Notes under the pieces: generated by a model
Told to the model about the DNA's origin: nothing
Databases searched by the model: none
What the model saw: the letters and a program-made list of their open reading frames with translations, nothing else
Program-made: the position numbers and the translations under genes
Assembly: GCA_964477085.1 (NCBI GenBank)
Contig: CAYZDF010000027.1
Coordinates: 1 to 36,793, forward strand
DNA: 36,793 bases
Reading direction: 5' to 3'
Origin: Dichloromethanomonas sp964477085
GTDB lineage: Bacteria; Bacillota; Desulfitobacteriia; Desulfitobacteriales; Syntrophobotulaceae
In this document: positions 32,369 to 36,793 of the stretch, one piece after another
How the letters are laid out: every line of letters starts with the position of its first letter
Position numbering within the stretch: position 1 is the first letter of the stretch

Positions 32369-32487
32369 TCCTAAATCATTCAACCCCATTTTTAATAAAT
32401 TAGCTTAGTATTCAATAAAAACTTATAATCAATATGATTCAATCAATTATCTATTGGTTCTTCTCTCTTTTATTTCCTATAATATAA

Positions 32488-32513
32488 GCCCCTTAGGCCA
32501 AAGCCTAAGGGGT
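32488..32513. terminator. Convergent (bidirectional) terminator hairpin
   Basis: Stem CCCCTTAGGC / GCCTAAGGGG with a four-base loop, between the converging aminomutase and YhcC-like genes. It overlaps the stop codon of the latter. Flanking T-tracts are short in both directions, so efficiency is uncertain. Confidence 0.6.
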
Positions 32514-33427
32514 TATACTTTGGCTTTAATACCTTGATAACTATCTCTCCTGACCATTTCCTGATCGATTCCATTTAAGACTTCCCATTTTCTTCTGGTC
32601 CATTCTGGCGCAATAACATCTTTGGCAGGCCCATCTCCCATCAGCCGATGAATAATAATTTGACCTGGGAGAAGCTCCAGAATATCGGCAACAAGTTCGA
32701 TATATTCGTTCATGGTAAGAAGCGTAAACTTGTCCTCAGCATATCTTTGCGCAAGAACCGTTCCTTTTAAGATGTGAAGAGAGTGGATTTTAATTCCTTG
32801 AATAGGTAAATCAGCTACGGTTTGCACTGTTTCCAACATCTCTTTCCGGGTCTCAACCGGCAGTCCGATGATGATATGGGCGCACACCCTGATATTCCTT
32901 TTCCGCAGCTCGGTAAGAGCCCTGGTAAAACAGTTGAAATCATGACCTCTGTTCATCCAGGCCAACGTTTTGGTATGGATAGACTGCAGACCAAGTTCTA
33001 CCCATAAATAAGTTCTCTCATTTAATTCTTCAAGGATGTCAAGAATTTCTGGCGAGAGGCAATCCGGTCTGGTCGAAATAGATAGTCCGACAACATCTTT
33101 TTGCTTCAGGGCTTCTTCATAAAGTCCCTTAAGATAACCAGGGGGACCGTATGTTCCTGTAAAAGATTGAAAGTAAGCGATATATTTGGCTCTTGGCCAC
33201 TTATCAAGAGTCCTGGCTCTAACCTGGTCAAACTGTTCTTGAATCGAGGCTCCTTTTTCACCGGCAAAATCGCCAGAGCCCTTTTCACTACAAAATATGC
33301 ATCCACCATAGCTCAATGTCCCATCCCTGTTTGGACAACTGAGCCCAGCATTAAGGGAAACCTTGATGACTTTTTCACCGAAGATCTCTCTTAGATGCTC
33401 ATTGAGTGTATGGTAGCGTTTTTCCAT
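32513..33427 (-). CDS. YhcC-family (TIGR01212) radical SAM protein
   Basis: 304 residues of the radical SAM superfamily, related to YhcC/YtqA and the Elp3-like group; reaction not established to my knowledge. The cluster-binding motif is unusually spaced: C31-x11-C43-x2-C46 (CPNRDGTLSYGGCIFC), as is normal for this family. YFQSFTGTYGPP, LSISTRPDCL and WVELGLQSIH are typical. The open frame runs back to 33496, into the MGMT gene. GGAG-TAGGTTA-ATG, four bases after the MGMT stop, makes 33427 the start. Co-transcribed with MGMT. Confidence 0.88.
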   Translation of the reverse strand: MEKRYHTLNEHLREIFGEKVIKVSLNAGLSCPNRDGTLSYGGCIFCSEKGSGDFAGEKGASIQEQFDQVRARTLDKWPRAKYIAYFQSFTGTYGPPGYLKGLYEEALKQKDVVGLSISTRPDCLSPEILDILEELNERTYLWVELGLQSIHTKTLAWMNRGHDFNCFTRALTELRKRNIRVCAHIIIGLPVETRKEMLETVQTVADLPIQGIKIHSLHILKGTVLAQRYAEDKFTLLTMNEYIELVADILELLPGQIIIHRLMGDGPAKDVIAPEWTRRKWEVLNGIDQEMVRRDSYQGIKAKV

Positions 33428-33431
33428 TAAC

Positions 33432-33986
33432 CTACTCCAACCTTCCCTGTTTCTCCAGATCCAAGAGCAATCGTTTGACCTCCAATCCTCCCGCATAACC
33501 TATAAGGTCACCCTTTATACCGATCACGCGATGGCAGGGGACAATAATTCCCAGGGGGTTTTTATTGTTGGCCATCCCTACAGCACGCTGTCCACGAGGA
33601 CATTGCACTTTTTGGGCAATATCTGAATAACTCCGGGTCTCCCCGTATGGAATGTTACATAACTCAGCCCAGACCCTACGCTGAAAATCCGTACCCTGGG
33701 CAAATATCTTGAGAGTAAAACTCTGGCGTTTCCTCTCTAAGTATTCCTTCACTTCACGAATCACGTTGAGGTTTTGCTCACGCTCTTCCCTGATTAAATA
33801 CTTTTTAAAATACTTTTTTGCGAGTTGATTAAGTTCACGCCAATGTCTTGCCTTATCTCTGTCCCCTTTTCCCAGACCACACATGATGACTCCTTGCTCA
33901 GAGACTGCAGAGAACAAATACCAGCAAGCACTGTCCTTCATCATAGGTTCAATCCAATAGGATATTGTCATCTTTTCCATCAGCAT
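33432..33986 (-). CDS. ogt: Methylated-DNA-protein-cysteine methyltransferase
   Basis: Suicide DNA-repair protein that takes methyl groups from O6-methylguanine. The acceptor Cys lies in IVPCHRVIG; the DNA-binding HTH precedes it (YGETRSYSDIAQKV...RAVGMANNKNP). The C-terminal GYAGGLEVKRLLLDLE is conserved. The N-terminal domain is degenerate, as usual. The frame starts with a TTG at 34034; the ATG at 33986 has AAGGTGG ten bases upstream and ATGs two and five codons further on are also possible, so the start is uncertain. It precedes the YhcC-like gene by four bases. Confidence 0.9.
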   Translation of the reverse strand: MLMEKMTISYWIEPMMKDSACWYLFSAVSEQGVIMCGLGKGDRDKARHWRELNQLAKKYFKKYLIREEREQNLNVIREVKEYLERKRQSFTLKIFAQGTDFQRRVWAELCNIPYGETRSYSDIAQKVQCPRGQRAVGMANNKNPLGIIVPCHRVIGIKGDLIGYAGGLEVKRLLLDLEKQGRLE

Positions 33987-34122
33987 TCTTCTATAGCCAC
34001 CTTTTTCTCCCAATACTCTAACTATAGCTTTCAATTATCTGTCCTGAAAAACAAGCCTATTTTCATTCTTTGATGTGCCTTTAGAGGCATAGGGTTTATT
34101 ATGTATTATACTCTTTTCCAGC

Positions 34123-34170
34123 GAAAAATAAAAAGAAAAAGCCATAGGCAACGTTGTCGTTCCTATGGCT
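34123..34170 (-). terminator. Intrinsic terminator of amt
   Basis: Minus strand: AGCCATAGG (34170-34162), 13-base loop, CCTATGGCT (34148-34140), then TTTTCTTTTTATTTTTC. Strong stem and long T-tract, about 30 bp beyond the amt stop. Confidence 0.9.
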
Positions 34171-34199
34171 ATACCTTAAGGAGCATTTCATTTGGCAAA

Positions 34200-35462
34200 C
34201 TATATATTAAAAGTAGGGTGGGAAGTCATTCCTTCCATATCTGGGTAAGCACTTTCACCATGCTGGGTGCTATCCAGCCCGGAGACCTGTTCTTCATCTG
34301 AAGCCGTAAGCGGGGTAATAGCTCCGATGACTTTGAGGATAACGAAGGTGGCGATACCGGCATAGACGTAAGTGGCTAAAACCGCGATCATCTGAACGAA
34401 TACCGGTTGAAAACTTCCACTATAGAAAAGTCCATCAACGCCGGCGGAGTTAACTGCTGTAGTCGCAAACAAACCGGTTGCCAAGGCTCCCCAGGTTCCA
34501 CCAATACCGTGGATTCCGAATGCATCAAGGGCATCATCATATCCAAGCTTATCCTTAAGGACCGCAACTGCAATGTAACAGATACTACCGGAAATCAATC
34601 CGATCAGGATAGAAGCTACGGGGGTTACAAAGGCACAGGCCGGAGTGATAGCAACCAGACCTGCAACTGCTCCCGAAATCGCACCAAGGACAGTTGGTTT
34701 GCCGCGGTGTAATTTTTCAATCAATACCCAGCCCAGTAATCCGGCGGAAGCAGCAATGTGCGTAGTCGTAAAGGCTAATACAGCTATACCGTCTGCCGCC
34801 AGTTCACTGCCAGCATTAAACCCGAACCAGCCGAACCAGAGCAGAGACCCGCCAAGGATAACGTAAGGGAGGTTATGGGGAATAGTTGGATCTGTTGATT
34901 TATTGATACGCTTACCAATAACCATAGCAGCAACTAAACCAGAAAAGCCGGAACTGATATGAACAACCGTACCACCAGCGAAGTCTAAAGCACCCAAACC
35001 TGCTAACCAGCCGCCGCCCCAGACCCAGTGGGCAATAGGTACGTAAACCAGTAAGCTCCAAAACCCTACCAACAAGACATAAGCCGGGAAACGCAAACGC
35101 TCAGCTGTAGCTCCTGTCATCAGCGCAGGGGTCAGGATAGCGAACATAAGCTGGAAAACCATAAACAACATATGTGGGATAGCTGCGCCTTCACTTCTGC
35201 CTTCTAGACCTACACCCTTGAGCAAAACGTGATCCAGACCACCGATAATAGACCCGATATCTGTTCCGAACGCCAAGGTGTAACCGATAACTACCCATAG
35301 AATAGTTACAATCCCTAAAGCTGCGATACTCTGCATCATTATCGATAAGACATGGCGCTTTTTAACTAAACCTCCGTAGAAAAATGCAAGTCCAGGTGTC
35401 ATTAAAAATACCAGTCCCGTACATACCATCATAAAAGCAATATCGCCTGCATTGAAATCCAT
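34200..35462 (-). CDS. amt: Ammonium transporter
   Basis: 420-residue Amt/Rh/MEP channel with about eleven membrane helices; it takes up ammonium when nitrogen is scarce. Seen: FYGGLVKKRHVLS near the N-terminus, the pore region FAGGTVVHISSGFSGLVAA with the first pore His, and AFGIHGIGGTWGALATG with the second. The cytoplasmic tail (TASDEEQVSGLDSTQHGE) is the usual P-II contact region. AGGAGG-AGAAAAA-ATG supports 35462, not the upstream in-frame ATG. No glnK/P-II gene is adjacent, which is unusual because amt and glnK are often linked. Its leader holds a terminator and two hairpins suggesting antitermination control. Confidence 0.95.
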   Translation of the reverse strand: MDFNAGDIAFMMVCTGLVFLMTPGLAFFYGGLVKKRHVLSIMMQSIAALGIVTILWVVIGYTLAFGTDIGSIIGGLDHVLLKGVGLEGRSEGAAIPHMLFMVFQLMFAILTPALMTGATAERLRFPAYVLLVGFWSLLVYVPIAHWVWGGGWLAGLGALDFAGGTVVHISSGFSGLVAAMVIGKRINKSTDPTIPHNLPYVILGGSLLWFGWFGFNAGSELAADGIAVLAFTTTHIAASAGLLGWVLIEKLHRGKPTVLGAISGAVAGLVAITPACAFVTPVASILIGLISGSICYIAVAVLKDKLGYDDALDAFGIHGIGGTWGALATGLFATTAVNSAGVDGLFYSGSFQPVFVQMIAVLATYVYAGIATFVILKVIGAITPLTASDEEQVSGLDSTQHGESAYPDMEGMTSHPTFNI

Positions 35463-35533
35463 TTTTTCTCCTCCTCTTTTGTCTTTTTTCATTGAATATT
35501 AGTGCTCGGCACTTTCTTTTGCGGCAGTGAGCC

Positions 35534-35609
35534 ATAGAAAAAAATAAGGCCTCAAAAAAGCATTTCGCTTTTTCGAGGCCTCGTTGCCCTAGTGAAAACA
35601 ATATTACTA
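35534..35609 (-). promoter_or_regulatory. Attenuator in the amt leader (ANTAR-type two-hairpin candidate)
   Basis: Three RNA elements on the minus strand. P1 (35609-35590) has a weak seven-base stem, five pairs and two mismatches, with hexaloop ATTGTT. P2 (35589-35576) is GGGC-AACGAG-GCCT, four pairs with hexaloop AACGAG. Both loops have A at position 1 and G at position 4, the signature of ANTAR-protein target RNAs. The terminator (35581-35547) is a 15-bp stem from AGGCCTC to GAGGCCT with TATTTTTTTC behind it. The 3' arm of P2 lies in the 5' arm of the terminator, so they exclude each other. ANTAR binding is inference. Confidence 0.65.
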
Positions 35610-35622
35610 ATGTTATATGTGT

Positions 35623-35651
35623 ACTATATTATTATTTGATTGATATGTAAA
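35623..35651 (-). promoter_or_regulatory. Sigma-A promoter of amt
   Basis: Minus strand: TTTACA (35651-35646), 17-bp spacer, TATAGT (35628-35623). Predicted start about 35616, i.e. upstream of the terminator hairpin, so that hairpin lies in the amt leader and can act as an attenuator. It lies 35 bp or more beyond the AmrS stop. Confidence 0.65.
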
Positions 35652-35685
35652 GTGTTTTTTTTGATAAATATTGTATACACGTCAA

Positions 35686-36636
35686 CTAATTAAGTCCCAC
35701 GCCCCAGATCTCATATCCACAACGCTCACATTGACCCGCTTTAGTCTTCATTTCTATGGTCCATCCTCTGGTGATGACATCCAGCCCACATTCCGGACAA
35801 TAGGTAGTATTCCCGTCAGGCATATTTCCCAAATAGACATACGGTAAATAGTCTCGGGCTATTTCCCAAAGTTCAATGATCTTCTTTTCATCCGTTGGGG
35901 GAATATTCGATTTATACATCGGGAAGTACTTGCTTAAGTGCCAGGCCACGGGTACATTTAAGCTCACCAGCCATTTTGCCAATCCTTCGATCTCTTTGGG
36001 GGCATCGTTTAACGTCGGAATGATCAGAGTTGTAATTTCAGTATGAACCTTTCCGGCCAGTCTTTCAACCGTGTTCAATACCCACTCCAGTTTTCCTCCG
36101 GTGTGTTTAAGATAGAATTCTTCCGTAAATCCTTTAATATCAATATTAACGGCGTCCAGAAAAGGTATGATCTCGTTAAGATACCGCTCTTCAATGATGC
36201 CGTTACTTACCAGAGCAACTTTCCCTCCTTGCTTTTTAACCAGCGGAGCGGTCTCGGCAATCATTTCATACCAAACCAGAGGTTCGGAGTAGGTAAAACA
36301 AATCCCGATAGAATCATCCTCAGCAGATAGTTCAGCAATCCGTTCAGGGGTTATCCGATGGCCTTTTTCGACTGTTTGCGATATCTCATAGTTTTGACAG
36401 AAGAAACAGTTGAGGTTGCATCCGTAACCACCAGCAGAAAGAATCGCACTGCCGGGGTAGAAATGATACAGAGGTTTTTTTTCAATGGGGTCAAGATGCA
36501 AGGCTGCTGCTTCTCCATACGTCAGAGAAACAATCTCCCCTTCTCTGAGAGTCCTCGTTTTGCAGAAACCAGTCTGCCCTTCTCTGAGCTTACAATGACG
36601 CGGACACAGGGAACACTCTATCGATTCGGGCATCAT
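35686..36636 (-). CDS. amrS: AmmeMemoRadiSam-system radical SAM enzyme
   Basis: 316-residue PflA-like radical SAM protein. The cluster motif C73-x3-C77-x2-C80 (GCNLNCFFCQNYEIS) is intact. The N-terminus carries C8, C11, C15 and C25; the C-terminus has a zinc-ribbon pattern CPECG...CERCG. Residues LHLDPIEKKPLYHFYPG, FTYSEPLVWYEM and AWHLSKYFPMYK are typical of the AmrS group, whose reaction is unknown. The partners AmrA (AMMECR1) and AmrB (Memo) are not in the window; some genomes encode them together or elsewhere. AGGAGG precedes two consecutive ATGs (36636 and 36633); either could be used. Alternative name: pyruvate formate-lyase activase-like protein. Confidence 0.88.
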   Translation of the reverse strand: MMPESIECSLCPRHCKLREGQTGFCKTRTLREGEIVSLTYGEAAALHLDPIEKKPLYHFYPGSAILSAGGYGCNLNCFFCQNYEISQTVEKGHRITPERIAELSAEDDSIGICFTYSEPLVWYEMIAETAPLVKKQGGKVALVSNGIIEERYLNEIIPFLDAVNIDIKGFTEEFYLKHTGGKLEWVLNTVERLAGKVHTEITTLIIPTLNDAPKEIEGLAKWLVSLNVPVAWHLSKYFPMYKSNIPPTDEKKIIELWEIARDYLPYVYLGNMPDGNTTYCPECGLDVITRGWTIEMKTKAGQCERCGYEIWGVGLN

Positions 36637-36730
36637 TTATTCCTCCTGCCAAAAACCTTAAGCTAAAACCCCTCTTACTTCCGAAGCCTCTCCTTGTAAA
36701 TCCTCTCAACTTCGCGTTACCTTTCTTTAT

Positions 36731-36778
36731 TTACTCAGCTTTCCCATCTTATTTGAGACCTAACTCTAGGTGACGACT
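36731..36778. repeat. Second copy of the MITE left end, cut by window edge
   Basis: Matches 15221-15268 at 44 of 48 bases, including the block TTCCCATCTTATTTGAGACC without change. The sequence diverges after about 36778 and the window ends at 36793. It could be the end of another copy, a relative, or the autonomous parent element. Confidence 0.7.
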
Positions 36779-36793
36779 CTTGAATTGAGCAGA

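Noticed and set aside
34796..34811. -24/-12-like match inside amt (and similar ones near 7440, 8124 and 12014)
   Set aside because: They lie inside coding sequence and lack the TTGC of the -12 element; expected by chance.
35534..35581. Hairpin as a plain terminator of amrS
   Set aside because: It could also stop amrS read-through, but a good promoter lies between amrS and the hairpin and an A1/G4 hexaloop hairpin overlaps its 5' arm, so attenuation of amt fits better; the two roles are not exclusive.
1..36793. CRISPR arrays, tRNA or rRNA genes, prophage genes
   Set aside because: No regularly spaced repeats, cloverleaf or rRNA-like segments, integrase or structural phage genes were seen on either strand.

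Overview
The window reads as chromosome of an anaerobic, low-to-mid-GC Firmicute of the class Clostridia. A Peptococcaceae/Desulfitobacteriaceae-type organism (the Desulfosporosinus, Desulfitobacterium, Dehalobacter kind) is my best guess; this is inference from gene content, not from a marker gene. Pointers are: many Fe-S and radical-SAM proteins, a split 'archaeal-type' glutamate synthase with its own ferredoxin, an HdrD-like Cys-rich protein, a DUF169-ferredoxin, sigma-54, AmrS, strong AGGAGG ribosome binding sites and frequent TTG/GTG starts. No rRNA, tRNA, CRISPR array or phage genes are visible. Almost every gene is on the minus strand; only gdhA and the aminomutase gene are on plus.

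Layout. 0.2-9.5 kb: a minus-strand run of nine genes: Fe-S oxidoreductase, DUF169-ferredoxin, PhnP-like metallo-beta-lactamase hydrolase, Old Yellow Enzyme-type flavoprotein, a complete YnjBCD-type ABC importer and an APH/choline-kinase-fold kinase. It looks like an uptake-and-processing operon for an unidentified small molecule. 9.6-12.4 kb: GNAT, DUF2064 transferase and rpoN, preceded by a near-consensus -24/-12 (sigma-54) promoter. 12.4-12.9 kb: two further -24/-12 elements and a 94-residue protein with 12 cysteines, itself behind one of them. 13.1-15.1 kb: a TetR regulator and a condensation-fold acyltransferase, with a promoter covered by two operator-like palindromes. 15.2-15.5 kb: a 251-bp MITE-like element with 20-bp perfect terminal inverted repeats; part of it recurs at the right edge of the window. 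15.5-18.1 kb: a fusion of a degenerate KaiC/RecA-like domain with a PEP-synthase ATP-grasp domain.

18.4-25.2 kb: five-gene split glutamate synthase module, divergent from NADP-type glutamate dehydrogenase. 25.5-28.7 kb: alanine racemase, NAD(P)HX repair enzyme and AcpS. 28.8-32.4 kb: LytS-like kinase, a BusR-like GntR/RCK_C (probably c-di-AMP-sensing) repressor, and divergently a radical-SAM aminomutase. The aminomutase carries the Lys/Asn pair of glutamate 2,3-aminomutase, not the Asp/Asp pair of the lysine enzyme. 32.5-36.6 kb: YhcC-like radical SAM protein, Ogt/MGMT, ammonium transporter and AmrS.

How it fits together: the right half is a nitrogen/glutamate/osmolyte neighbourhood. Amt brings in ammonium, GDH and glutamate synthase make glutamate, and the aminomutase would turn glutamate into the compatible solute beta-glutamate. 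Two regulatory proposals stand out. First, a c-di-AMP-type osmostress repressor sits next to the beta-glutamate enzyme. Second, the amt leader has a sigma-A promoter, two hairpins with A1/G4 hexaloops and an overlapping intrinsic terminator, the architecture of ANTAR-protein antitermination. The left half holds a compact sigma-54 island around rpoN. None of these was checked by database search.
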